A stretch of 40,260 nt of DNA, taken from the NCBI GenBank assembly GCA_017518185.1, contig JAFWWB010000074.1:1-40260 (forward strand), in the 5' to 3' direction. The first letter of the stretch is position 1, and each line of letters begins with the position of its first letter. Made by a program: the position numbers and the translations under genes. This document shows, one piece after another, positions 18,857 to 26,545 of the stretch. The notes beneath the pieces were generated by a model, which had not been told where the DNA came from, did no database searches, and was given only the letters and a program-made list of their open reading frames with translations. This DNA is from Lachnospiraceae bacterium (GTDB lineage Bacteria > Bacillota > Clostridia > Lachnospirales > Lachnospiraceae).

Positions 18857-18862
18857 TAAAAT
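18834..18862 (+). promoter_or_regulatory. Sigma-A promoter before the small protein and flippase genes
   Basis: TGGACA (18834-18839, one mismatch to TTGACA), a 17-nt spacer and TAAAAT (18857-18862) preceded by TGA, giving an extended -10. It overlaps the end of the FrhB-like gene, 38 bp before the small gene. Confidence 0.7.
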
Positions 18863-18899
18863 ACCGCAGGATATGTTTTGCGGCAGAGGAGGAAGCAAA

Positions 18900-19115
18900 A
18901 TGGCAGAGAATAGAAACGAACAGGCGGAACTCGAGACATTGATGAACTCGCTTTCCTTTGCTGACGAGGGAGCGGGAGTGGTCTCATCCATGAACAGCGT
19001 CATGCGGCAGAAGGATGTGGACTTCCTTGTGGGGCTTCTTCAGGAGCTTCAGAGCTATCGTGAGATAGGAACGGTTGAGGAGTGCAGGGCCTATAAGCAG
19101 AAGGCTCTGGGCTGA
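18900..19115 (+). CDS. Small acidic protein of unknown function
   Basis: The 71-residue protein starts at ATG 18900, chosen because AGAGGAGG lies about 8 nt before it; an upstream in-frame ATG at 18849 has no site and overlaps the promoter. It is acidic and probably helical: MAENRNEQAELETLM then DVDFLVGLLQELQSYREIGTVEECRAYK. The final segment (helix, then YREIGTVEEC) resembles a short motif frequent in small Firmicute and phage proteins, but I cannot name a family. It has its own promoter and is followed after 9 bp by the SpoVB-type flippase gene. Confidence 0.75.
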   Translation: MAENRNEQAELETLMNSLSFADEGAGVVSSMNSVMRQKDVDFLVGLLQELQSYREIGTVEECRAYKQKALG

Positions 19116-19124
19116 GTACCGTAA

Positions 19125-20762
19125 ATGTCCCGTAACCTGAGAAAATCCCTGGTAGTACAGGGCAGTATCCTTGCCGTTGCGGGGCTTATAAGCAAAGTCA
19201 TAGGCTTTATCTACAGGGTGCCTATGGCAAATATCATGGGAAATACGGGCAACGGACTTTATTCCGTTGCCTTTGGTATCTATAACATAGTTCTCACACT
19301 TTCATCCTACAGCATGCCCCTTGCTGTGTCCAAGCTCATGAGCGCCAGACTGGCGAAGGGGGATATAAGAAATGCGGGACGGCTCTTCCAGCTGGCCATG
19401 CTCTTTGCTTTCTGTACCGGACTCACCGCGGCGCTGGTGCTTTTTTTCGGTGCTGAGGGTTTTGCGGCCGTATACCGCAAGGAGGGGCTTGAGCAGCCGC
19501 TGAGGATACTTGCACCCACAGTCTTCGTAGTGGCCCTTCTGGGCACCAGCAGGGGCTATTTTCAGGGGCACAGGAATATGATGCCCACGGCCATATCCCA
19601 GGTCATCGAGCAGATAGTGAATGCCATCGTAAGCGTACTGGCGGCTTCAGCCTTTGTTAAGACCGCGGCATCGGTAGGAGACGATCCTGCGGCTTACGGC
19701 GCCATGGGAGGCACCATGGGTACCCTGGCGGGGGCTCTTGCGGCACTTACGCTTTTTGCCGTACTGCTGCCTGCCGCAGCGAAGCGTGAGAAAAGGTACT
19801 TAAGGGTATCCAGGGATGAGAACGGGGAGGTACTGCCGGATGAGGACAGGAAGCTCCTGCTGAAGGCAATAGTGCTTACGGTGCTTCCGGTCATTATAAG
19901 CCAGAGCATTTACCAGCTGGGCTACACCCTGGACGATCTGGTGTTCGGAAACCTTAGCGCCCTTAAGGGGATGGAGGCCACGGAGGCAACCAGACTCCAG
20001 GGGGTCTTCAATACCCAGTATAACCAGATGATAAACCTGCCCACGGCCATTGCCACGGCCATGGCTTCGGCTACCCTGCCCAGCATCGTAGCCTCAAGGG
20101 CCAAGGGGGATAAGGAAGGGGTCAGCAGAAAGACAGATACGGTCATCAAGCTCAACATGCTCATCGCCATACCTTCGGCAGTGGGCCTCGCGGTGCTTGC
20201 GGAGGGCGTGATGGGAGTGCTCTTCCCCGGACTGGGAGATTACATGAACGTGGCTGTATGGCTTCTGAGGACCGGTTCCTCGGCAGTCATCTTCTATGCT
20301 CTTTCCACCATAACGACCTGCATACTCCAGGGCTGCGATAAGATGCGCATACCCGTGATACATTCGGGCATATCCCTGGCGATACATGTGGCGCTTGTAG
20401 CGGCACTGCTGTATTTTACGGATCTCGGTGTTTATGCGCTGATAATAGGAAATGTGAGCTTTCCTCTCATAACCTGTCTGCTTAACTGCATCGTTGTGAG
20501 CCGTCAGACGGGATATACCTTCAGGGTGGCGGATTCCTTTATAAAGCCTCTGCTGGCGGCGCTGGTGATGGGGGCTGCAGCCTGCGGCATCTACCGGCTT
20601 TTTGACGATGATCTGGGACAGCTCTTAAGCCTTATGATATCCATAGTCTCGGCTATCTTCATATACGCAGCCATGCTCTTTGTTTTCGGAGCGGTAAAGC
20701 GGGACGAGCTGGCGGCCATGCCCATGATAGGGCGCTTCTTCCGGAGGAAGGCTAAGACTTGA
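19125..20762 (+). CDS. SpoVB/MurJ-type polysaccharide (lipid II-like) flippase
   Basis: The 545-residue protein has about 14 hydrophobic helices. The N-terminus (SILAVAGLISKVIGFIYRVPMANIMG) and the GLYSVAFGIYNIVLTLSSYSMPLAVSKLMSARLAKG region are those of the Firmicute SpoVB/YtgP subgroup of the MOP superfamily, in which YtgP is the Bacillus MurJ that flips lipid II. RGYFQGHRNMMPTAISQVIEQIVNA is another hallmark. It probably exports a peptidoglycan precursor or related lipid-linked unit. It differs in sequence and type from the flippase half of the fusion at 15361. No sporulation genes are present nearby to support a SpoVB role. Confidence 0.9.
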   Translation: MSRNLRKSLVVQGSILAVAGLISKVIGFIYRVPMANIMGNTGNGLYSVAFGIYNIVLTLSSYSMPLAVSKLMSARLAKGDIRNAGRLFQLAMLFAFCTGLTAALVLFFGAEGFAAVYRKEGLEQPLRILAPTVFVVALLGTSRGYFQGHRNMMPTAISQVIEQIVNAIVSVLAASAFVKTAASVGDDPAAYGAMGGTMGTLAGALAALTLFAVLLPAAAKREKRYLRVSRDENGEVLPDEDRKLLLKAIVLTVLPVIISQSIYQLGYTLDDLVFGNLSALKGMEATEATRLQGVFNTQYNQMINLPTAIATAMASATLPSIVASRAKGDKEGVSRKTDTVIKLNMLIAIPSAVGLAVLAEGVMGVLFPGLGDYMNVAVWLLRTGSSAVIFYALSTITTCILQGCDKMRIPVIHSGISLAIHVALVAALLYFTDLGVYALIIGNVSFPLITCLLNCIVVSRQTGYTFRVADSFIKPLLAALVMGAAACGIYRLFDDDLGQLLSLMISIVSAIFIYAAMLFVFGAVKRDELAAMPMIGRFFRRKAKT

Positions 20763-20787
20763 TAACAAAACAGGAATAGGATATACT
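20759..20787 (+). promoter_or_regulatory. Sigma-A promoter before the 77-aa gene and ridA
   Basis: TTGATA (20759-20764), 17-nt spacer, TATACT (20782-20787), each one mismatch from consensus. The -35 box overlaps the stop codon of the flippase gene. The ribosome site GGGGAGGA follows at about 20797-20803. Confidence 0.8.
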
Positions 20788-20809
20788 TTGTTTTTGGGGA
20801 GGAAGAGAT

Positions 20810-21043
20810 ATGCGCAGCATGGATTTTAAAATGGAGAGGCCGGGGCTTCTTACGGAGGGACAGGAGGTCAGCGTGACCGAGGGACTGCTCCCCGGCAGCT
20901 ATTACTATACCATAGACCCTTCCCTTGCGATGTCGGGAAACTATAAGCTCAGGGACAGGCTTAAGAGCAGAAAAGGCAGGGTGAGCCGTGTGGAAGAGAC
21001 TGCCCGGGGCTTTTATGTAACAGTGGAATTTCAGGAAGATTAG
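20810..21043 (+). CDS. Small conserved-looking hypothetical protein
   Basis: The 77-residue soluble protein has no membrane segment. Its pattern suggests a small beta-rich fold: an N-terminal MDFKMERPGLL, GSYYYTIDPSLAMS, a basic middle (RDRLKSRKGRVSRVEE), and GFYVTVEFQED at the end. A GGGGAGGA site stands 6 nt before the ATG and a good promoter precedes it, so it is a real gene. It is followed 12 bp later by ridA. I do not recognise a family. Confidence 0.8.
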   Translation: MRSMDFKMERPGLLTEGQEVSVTEGLLPGSYYYTIDPSLAMSGNYKLRDRLKSRKGRVSRVEETARGFYVTVEFQED

Positions 21044-21055
21044 GAGGAGAGGATA

Positions 21056-21430
21056 ATGAAAAAGATAAGCACAGACAAGGCACCGGCGGCCATAGGGCCT
21101 TATTCGCAGGCAATAGAAGCAGGCGGTTTTCTCTTTGCTTCGGGCCAGATACCCATCAATCCCGCAACGGGAGCGGTGGAAGCCGAGGGGATCGAGGCAC
21201 AGGCCGAGCAGGCGATAAAGAACGTGGGAGCCATACTCGAGGCTGCAGGTACGGACTATGCCCATGTGGTGAAGACCAGCTGCTTCCTTGCGGATATGGC
21301 TGATTTTGCGGCATTCAACGCCGTATATGAAAAGTATTTTACCGAAAAGCCCGCACGCAGCTGTGTTGCCGTACGTGAGCTTCCCAAGGGAGTGCTCTGC
21401 GAAGTGGAAGTTACGGCCTATACCGCTTAA
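21056..21430 (+). CDS. ridA: RidA family reactive imine/enamine deaminase
   Basis: The 124-residue protein matches the RidA (YjgF) family over its whole length: APAAIGPYSQAIEAGGFLFASGQIP at the start, the helix QAEQAIKNVGAILEAAG, and ARSCVAVRELPKGVLCEVEVTA at the end, with the conserved arginine of the substrate pocket (ARSCVAV) and the terminal glutamate. Such trimers hydrolyse 2-aminoacrylate and related imines released by PLP enzymes. An AGGAGGAGAG site precedes the ATG. It is likely co-transcribed with the 77-aa gene. Confidence 0.95.
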   Translation: MKKISTDKAPAAIGPYSQAIEAGGFLFASGQIPINPATGAVEAEGIEAQAEQAIKNVGAILEAAGTDYAHVVKTSCFLADMADFAAFNAVYEKYFTEKPARSCVAVRELPKGVLCEVEVTAYTA

Positions 21431-21433
21431 GAC

Positions 21434-22531
21434 ATGCTTTCCGTACTACGCGTCTTTTTCGGCACCTTACTGATATTCAGTGTGTTTCCCCTTCTTTCCG
21501 GGATGCTTCTCATACGTCCCGGAAAGGATGAGCGCATCAGACCCGGGGCGCTCTATGTAAGGGGGCTCTTTTTCATGTTCGGCCTTTTTGAGGCCGTCAC
21601 CATGGTCTGCTTTTTTTTCACCAGACATCTCAGTGTGATCGCTGTCAGTTTTACTGTGATAATGGTCTTATCCTGCATCGCGGGGCTGGTCCGTTATTTC
21701 ATGAAGGGTTTCATGCCGGAGCTTCCGGAGGCTGCCGGGATGGAGAAGTCCGTACTGATCTCCTGGGTGGTATTTTTCGTACTGCTGGCGCTGCAGCTTC
21801 TGATGTCACTGCTCTTTATGACCTCGGACGGGGACGATGCCTATTTCCTGGGGCATGCGCTCCTTGCAGATGAAAAGGATCTGTGCTTTGTTTTCGAGCC
21901 CTATACGGGAGTTTATTCCTCTGCGGATTACCGGCATATGCTGGCGGCCTGGCCTGTGTTCATAGCCTATGTTTCAAGGATCAACGGCCTGCATACCGCC
22001 ATAAATGCCCATACCCTTATGCCGCTGTTCCTGATATCGGCCTCCTATCTGGTTTACGGCTTTATCGGGAGTCATATCTTTGAGGGCCAAAAGGAGAAGC
22101 TGCCCCTGTTCATGACAGCGCTGGCGCTGATCAATATCTTCGGAAACCAGTCCGTCTATACTGCACAGACCTTTTTCCTGACCCGTACCTGGCAGGGAAA
22201 GGCGGTGCTTGCAGCTCTGGTCATACCCGCAGTCTTTCTGGCAGGTCTCGAGCTGGCAAAAAGAGCTTCCGGGGAGGATAAGACAGGCTCCGGCGGGACG
22301 TATACATTTCTGCTTTTCGTGAACCTGGCAGGGGCCATGATGAGTACCATGTCACTGTTCCTTCTGCCTATGGCAGAGGCAATACTGACCGGCATCATTG
22401 CCATACGGTATAAGAAGCCGGGATATTTCGTCTATATGCTGCTCACTTTTCTTCCGCTCATGTACCTGCTGGCCGTCTATATGGCCGGGGAAGGTCTGGA
22501 AGTCATGGCGCGGAGCATTTTCGGAGGCTGA
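21434..22531 (+). CDS. Polytopic membrane protein, GT-C-like (DUF6077-like), first of a pair
   Basis: The 365-residue protein has about ten hydrophobic helices. Between helices it shows TSDGDDAYFLGHALLADEK, an acidic outer-loop motif of the type that binds metal and lipid-phosphate sugars in GT-C enzymes, and later FFLTRTWQGKAVLAAL, which I associate with DUF6077 proteins of Firmicutes. Enzymatic role is an inference. It starts 4 bp after ridA without a ribosome site. It ends abruptly after the last helix, and the following gene starts 3 bp later with more helices and a soluble end, so the two may form a single functional unit or be a split gene. Confidence 0.78.
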   Translation: MLSVLRVFFGTLLIFSVFPLLSGMLLIRPGKDERIRPGALYVRGLFFMFGLFEAVTMVCFFFTRHLSVIAVSFTVIMVLSCIAGLVRYFMKGFMPELPEAAGMEKSVLISWVVFFVLLALQLLMSLLFMTSDGDDAYFLGHALLADEKDLCFVFEPYTGVYSSADYRHMLAAWPVFIAYVSRINGLHTAINAHTLMPLFLISASYLVYGFIGSHIFEGQKEKLPLFMTALALINIFGNQSVYTAQTFFLTRTWQGKAVLAALVIPAVFLAGLELAKRASGEDKTGSGGTYTFLLFVNLAGAMMSTMSLFLLPMAEAILTGIIAIRYKKPGYFVYMLLTFLPLMYLLAVYMAGEGLEVMARSIFGG

Positions 22532-22533
22532 GG

Positions 22534-23340
22534 ATGGATGCGGTAAGAGGACTGGTATTTATGAGTGACAGCTACTTCGCCGCCGGCGGAGGGCTTGTAC
22601 TGTTCATGATCTCCCTTATGTTCATGTATAAGAGGCGGCCTGCGGAGCATGTACGGCTTGTGTTTTTCACAGGGAGCCTTCTTCTGCTGGCAGTCATCTT
22701 CTGCCCGGTCCTTTTTCATATCTTTGAGAATTACGTTGACCGCGGAACCTACTGGAGGCTTTTATGGCTTCTGCCGGTATCTCCGGTGATGGCCTATGGA
22801 GCGGCAGAGCTTTTAGATGGTGATAAGAAGGCCTTGACAGCGGTGATGCTGGTCCTTGTGCTGCTGGCAGGGGGGCGCTTCATGTACACAGGAGTCACCA
22901 ACGGGGAGCGGAGACTTGCGGAAAATCCCTACCAGCTCCCTCAGGAGCTTGTGGATATGGCAGATGCCATGGAAGGGGCGAGAAAAACGGATGAGACCCT
23001 TAAAGCGGCTTTCCCGCCTGAACTTCTTGTATACATACGCCAGTACGATGCGGATATCATCCTGCCCTACGGCAGGGAGGTACTCGATCCGGGCTGGGGA
23101 GGCTCAAGCGGTTTCTACCAGCAGATGAGCAGCCTCACCCTGGATTTCGATATACTGGCGGACAAGTGCCTTTATAACGATGTGCGCTTCATCGTGGTGA
23201 ATTCCACAAAGGCACAGCTGAACGCCCCGGAGGATAACGGCTTTGAGCTATTCGGTACATATGGAGGCTATTTGGTGTATGAGTATATATATGTCAGGGA
23301 TCAGAGCCTTATGAGCGGTACGGTGAGAGGGGAAAGATGA
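22534..23340 (+). CDS. Membrane protein with C-terminal soluble domain, second of the GT-C-like pair
   Basis: The 268-residue protein has about four hydrophobic helices (residues 15-30, 43-62, 70-90, 97-112), including NYVDRGTYWRLLWLLPVSPVMAYG, followed by a soluble domain of about 140 residues that should be extracytoplasmic (PELLVYIRQYDADIILPYGR, DKCLYNDVRFIVVNSTKAQL). It reads like the C-terminal half of a GT-C protein. It has its own GGAGG site (22523-22527) 6 nt before the ATG, inside the end of the previous gene, which favours genuine coupling over a sequencing frameshift. The frame of the upstream gene differs. Confidence 0.75.
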   Translation: MDAVRGLVFMSDSYFAAGGGLVLFMISLMFMYKRRPAEHVRLVFFTGSLLLLAVIFCPVLFHIFENYVDRGTYWRLLWLLPVSPVMAYGAAELLDGDKKALTAVMLVLVLLAGGRFMYTGVTNGERRLAENPYQLPQELVDMADAMEGARKTDETLKAAFPPELLVYIRQYDADIILPYGREVLDPGWGGSSGFYQQMSSLTLDFDILADKCLYNDVRFIVVNSTKAQLNAPEDNGFELFGTYGGYLVYEYIYVRDQSLMSGTVRGER

Positions 23341-23355
23341 ACCCTATCGTTTCGG

Positions 23356-23384
23356 TTGCAAAGCCCCAGGTTTGGGTGTATACT
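23356..23384 (+). promoter_or_regulatory. Sigma-A promoter of argG
   Basis: TTGCAA (23356-23361), 17-nt spacer, TATACT (23379-23384), 45 bp before the argG start. I saw no convincing ArgR box around it. Confidence 0.75.
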
Positions 23385-23428
23385 ATGGGGCGTTTGGAAC
23401 ATATAACAATTTTCGGAGGAATATAAAA

Positions 23429-24646
23429 ATGGCAAAGGAAAAGGTTATACTGGCATATTCGGGCGGGCTTGATACCACTGCGATCATTCCCTGGCTCAAG
23501 GAAAACTTTGATTATGAAGTGGTCTGTGTCTGTGTGGACTGCGGACAGGCTGAGGAGCTGGACGGTCTTGAGGAGAGAGCAAAGAGCTGCGGGGCAGAGA
23601 AGCTCTACATCCTGGATGTGACCGATGAATTCGCTGATGAGTATATAGTTCCCTGCGTGCAGGCTCATGCCGTATATGAGAACAAGTACCTGCTGGGTAC
23701 ATCCATGGCAAGGCCTCTTATCGCCAAGAAGCTGGTGGAGATAGCACGCAAGGAAGGCGCTGCAGCCATCTGCCACGGCGCTACCGGAAAGGGCAACGAC
23801 CAGATCCGTTTCGAGCTCGGCATCAAGGCACTGGCTCCGGATCTGAAGATCATAGCTGCATGGAGAAACGATAAGTGGACCATGGATTCCAGAGAGTCCG
23901 AGATCGAGTACTGCAAGGCTCACGGCATCCACCTTCCCTTCTCAGCGGATTCCAGCTACAGCCGTGACCGCAACCTGTGGCACATAAGCCATGAGGGCCT
24001 GGAGCTTGAGGATCCCGGTAACGAGCCCAACTTCGATCATCTGCTGGTACTGGGCGTTACTCCCGAGAAGGCACCGGATGAGGGCGAGTATGTGACCATC
24101 AGCTTTGAGAAGGGCGTACCCACCGCAGTGAACGGCGAGAAGATGAAGGTATCCGATGTTATACGCAAGCTCAACGAGCTGGGCGGCAAGCACGGTATAG
24201 GGATAGTCGATATAGTTGAGAACAGGGTTGTCGGTATGAAGAGCCGCGGCGTTTACGAGACACCGGGCGGAACCATACTCTATGAGGCACACCAGCAGCT
24301 CGAGGAGCTGATCCTTGACCGCGAGACCACTAAGACCAAGCTTGACATGGGCAATCTCTTCGCACAGATCGTGTACGAAGGAAAGTGGTTCACCCCTTTA
24401 AGGGAGGCAGTGCAGGCATTCGTGGAGAGCACCCAGAAGTATGTTACCGGTGAAGTGAAGTTCAAGCTTTACAAGGGCAACATCATAAAGGCAGGCGAGA
24501 CCTCTCCTTACTCGCTCTACAACGAGAGCATCGCATCCTTCACCACCGGCGATCTTTATGATCACCATGACGCTGAAGGCTTTATCAATCTCTTCGGCCT
24601 TGCAAGCAAGGTAAGGGGAATGAAGCATCAGGAGCTTAACGGCTGA
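23429..24646 (+). CDS. argG: Argininosuccinate synthase
   Basis: The 405-residue enzyme condenses citrulline and aspartate using ATP, the penultimate step of arginine synthesis. It starts MAKEKVILAYSGGLDTTAII with the PP-loop SGGLDTT; CHGATGKGNDQIRFE and the later GRDRN-like YSRDRNLWHISHEGLELE are family signatures. An in-frame ATG at 23372 is rejected because it lies in the promoter; the ATG at 23429 has CGGAGGA 8 nt before. Codon use is more biased (fewer rare codons) than in neighbouring membrane proteins, typical of a well-expressed gene. It stands alone between its promoter and a strong terminator; argH is not in the window. Confidence 0.98.
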   Translation: MAKEKVILAYSGGLDTTAIIPWLKENFDYEVVCVCVDCGQAEELDGLEERAKSCGAEKLYILDVTDEFADEYIVPCVQAHAVYENKYLLGTSMARPLIAKKLVEIARKEGAAAICHGATGKGNDQIRFELGIKALAPDLKIIAAWRNDKWTMDSRESEIEYCKAHGIHLPFSADSSYSRDRNLWHISHEGLELEDPGNEPNFDHLLVLGVTPEKAPDEGEYVTISFEKGVPTAVNGEKMKVSDVIRKLNELGGKHGIGIVDIVENRVVGMKSRGVYETPGGTILYEAHQQLEELILDRETTKTKLDMGNLFAQIVYEGKWFTPLREAVQAFVESTQKYVTGEVKFKLYKGNIIKAGETSPYSLYNESIASFTTGDLYDHHDAEGFINLFGLASKVRGMKHQELNG

Positions 24647-24656
24647 TATACTACCA

Positions 24657-24683
24657 AAAGGCAGGGCGGGTCCCTGCCTTTTT
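24657..24683 (+). terminator. Rho-independent terminator after argG
   Basis: A 10-bp perfect stem, AAAGGCAGGG (24657-24666) with CCCTGCCTTT (24672-24681), loop CGGGT, followed by a short T run. Confidence 0.92.
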
Positions 24684-24693
24684 AAGTTGTTTT

Positions 24694-24984
24694 ATGGATG
24701 TAATAAAGACCATCATCATTTACCTGGCGGTGATGAATGTCCTGGGCTTTGCCATCATGGGCATAGACAAGTGGAAGGCTGCCCACCGCCGCTGGCGCAT
24801 ACCCGAGCTGCATCTTTTTCTGGTATCGCTCCTGGGAGGGAGTCTCGGGAGCTTTATGGGTATGCACATTTTCAGGCATAAGACAAAGCACTGGTATTTC
24901 CGCATCGGATTCCCGCTGATACTTGCGGTGCACATACTTGTTGCCGCGTATCTTATTGGTTCCGAGTATGTGGTTATCATGTGA
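24694..24984 (+). CDS. DUF1294 family small membrane protein
   Basis: The 96-residue protein has three hydrophobic helices. The sequence NVLGFAIMGIDKWKAAHRRWRIPE followed by LLGGSLGSFMGMHIFRHKTKH is the DUF1294 signature (MDKxxA...RIPE...GGxxGxxxGMxxFRHKTxK). Function is unknown; in some proteins the domain is attached to cold-shock domains. It begins 10 bp after the argG terminator with no clear promoter. Its stop codon overlaps the first bases of the structured element at 24983-25168. Confidence 0.9.
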   Translation: MDVIKTIIIYLAVMNVLGFAIMGIDKWKAAHRRWRIPELHLFLVSLLGGSLGSFMGMHIFRHKTKHWYFRIGFPLILAVHILVAAYLIGSEYVVIM

Positions 24985-25168
24985 ACGATACCAGCCTCGA
25001 AAACCGGAACAAAAATACATGCTTGCATGAATTTTTGTTCCGACTTGAGAGGCGAACGAACATGAGCAAGTAGCGATCTTCATGTGCAACATGAAGATCA
25101 GCGGATTGCGAATGGTCGTAGGATCGCGAGAGTTGCTTAGCAACGGAGCGATCCGTCAGGTATCGTTC
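24983..25168 (+). ncRNA. Candidate structured RNA or repeat element: four-way junction with tandem G.A motifs
   Basis: Almost the whole 201-bp gap between the DUF1294 gene and trkA is structured. A perfect 10-bp closing stem pairs GAACGATACC (24983-24992) with GGTATCGTTC (25159-25168). Arm 1 (24994-25053): GCCTC/GAGGC, then a loop with GA/GA, then a perfect 12-bp stem (25005-25016 with 25031-25042) and a CATGC/GCATG tip. Arm 2 (25057-25118): short helices CGA/TCG, CAT/ATG, GCAA/TTGC and GC/GC, then an 11-bp hairpin (25075-25085 with 25089-25099). Arm 3 (25121-25154): GGATCGC/GCGATCC, GA/GA, GTTGC/GCAAC. Linkers between arms are 1-4 nt. Tandem G.A pairs in all three arms suggest RNA. It might instead be a MITE-like repeat with terminal inverted repeats. 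I do not recognise it as a known class. Confidence 0.65.
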
Positions 25169-25185
25169 TGTTATGAGGGATATTT

Positions 25186-26541
25186 ATGAAGATCATGATC
25201 GTAGGCTGCGGCAGGGTAGGCTTTTCCCTGGCCCAGCAGCTTTCAGAAGAAGGACATGAGATAACCATAATCGATCAGAAGGCTGACAAGCTGGAGCGTA
25301 CCCAGGCTGTGCTGGATGTGCAGTGCGTTGAGGGCAACGCCACTTCCTTCCGTGTACAGCAGGAGGCCGGAGTCAAAGAGAGCGAGCTCTGTATCGCGGT
25401 TACCGGCCAGGATGAGGTGAATCTGCTCTGCTGTCTGATCGCAAGGCGTTCCGGCATAGGACACACCATTGCCAGGGTGCAGAATCCCATTTACAACGAG
25501 GAGATAGGTTATCTTTCAAATGAATTCGGCCTGTCCCTTACCATCAATCCCCAGCTGGCCTGCGCCAGGAACATAGCAAAGCTCATCGAAGTCCCCGGAG
25601 CTCTGGATATAACCACCTTCGCGAAGGGACGTATAGACCTTGTGCGCCTGCCCATACCCGAGGGTTCGCCGGTAGACGGCATGACCATCATAGATTTTGC
25701 TTCCAAGATAAGCGGGGATACGCTGGTCACTGCCCTGGTGCATAAGGGAGAGGTCATCATACCCAACGGCCGTACAAAGCTCTCAGCGGGGGATGACATG
25801 TACGTTATACTCCGCCCGGCGAGGATCATCGAGCTGCTGCCCAAGCTGGGGATCAAGACAAGGCCCATCCGCAGCGTGCTCATAGCAGGCGGCGGGACTA
25901 CGGCGTACTATCTGGCAAAACAGCTGGCGCCTCTGCCTATAGACGTGAAGATAATCGAACAGGACAGACAGCGCTGTGAGCAGCTCAGCGAGATGCTCAC
26001 GAAAGCCATGATAATAAACGGCAATGCCGCGGACAGGCAGCTTCTGATGGAAGAGGGCATCGTGGATAAGGATGCTATGGTCGCTCTCACCAATCTGGAC
26101 GAAGAAAACCTTGTGCTCTCGCTCTTTACCGGCAAGGTGAGCAAGGCAAAGACCATAACAAAGCTGAACACGATATCCTTTGACGAGGCGTTCTCCGATC
26201 TTCCCATAGGAGTGGTGGTGAGTCCCAAGATGATAATCACCAAGACCATACTGCAGTATGTAAGGGCTCTGGAGAACACCCACGGCAGCAACGTAGAAAC
26301 ACTGTACCGTATCCTGGGTGAAAGAGTGGAGGTGCTGGAATTCAAGGTCACCAACGATGCCCGTGTAAGGGATACGGCTCTTATGAAACTGAAACTCAAG
26401 AAGAACCTTCTGGTATGCGCCATAATCAGGGGCGCGCAGATAATAACACCCGGAGGCCGCGACGAGATCTATTCAGGTGATAACGTTATCATCGTCACTA
26501 CCGAGCGCGGGCTCAGGGATATAAACGACATACTGGAGTAA
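25186..26541 (+). CDS. trkA: Trk potassium uptake system, NAD-binding subunit TrkA
   Basis: The 451-residue cytoplasmic regulator has two tandem RCK units. The first Rossmann domain begins MKIMIVGCGRVGFSLAQQL with the GxGxxG turn and an acidic residue ending strand 2 (IIDQ); the second begins VLIAGGGTTAYYLAKQL near residue 230. Each is followed by an RCK-C domain (LVRLPIPEGSPVDGMTI; VLEFKVTNDARVRDTAL). TrkA gates the TrkH channel in response to NAD(H)/nucleotides. The GAGGGA site is 5 nt before the ATG. It directly follows the structured element, so that element would lie in its mRNA leader if transcribed through. Confidence 0.96.
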   Translation: MKIMIVGCGRVGFSLAQQLSEEGHEITIIDQKADKLERTQAVLDVQCVEGNATSFRVQQEAGVKESELCIAVTGQDEVNLLCCLIARRSGIGHTIARVQNPIYNEEIGYLSNEFGLSLTINPQLACARNIAKLIEVPGALDITTFAKGRIDLVRLPIPEGSPVDGMTIIDFASKISGDTLVTALVHKGEVIIPNGRTKLSAGDDMYVILRPARIIELLPKLGIKTRPIRSVLIAGGGTTAYYLAKQLAPLPIDVKIIEQDRQRCEQLSEMLTKAMIINGNAADRQLLMEEGIVDKDAMVALTNLDEENLVLSLFTGKVSKAKTITKLNTISFDEAFSDLPIGVVVSPKMIITKTILQYVRALENTHGSNVETLYRILGERVEVLEFKVTNDARVRDTALMKLKLKKNLLVCAIIRGAQIITPGGRDEIYSGDNVIIVTTERGLRDINDILE

Positions 26542-26545
26542 GCCC

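Noticed and set aside
24983-25168. ydaO-type c-di-AMP riboswitch before trkA
   Set aside because: Such switches often precede K+ transporters, but I find none of their conserved sequence blocks; the four-way junction layout also differs.
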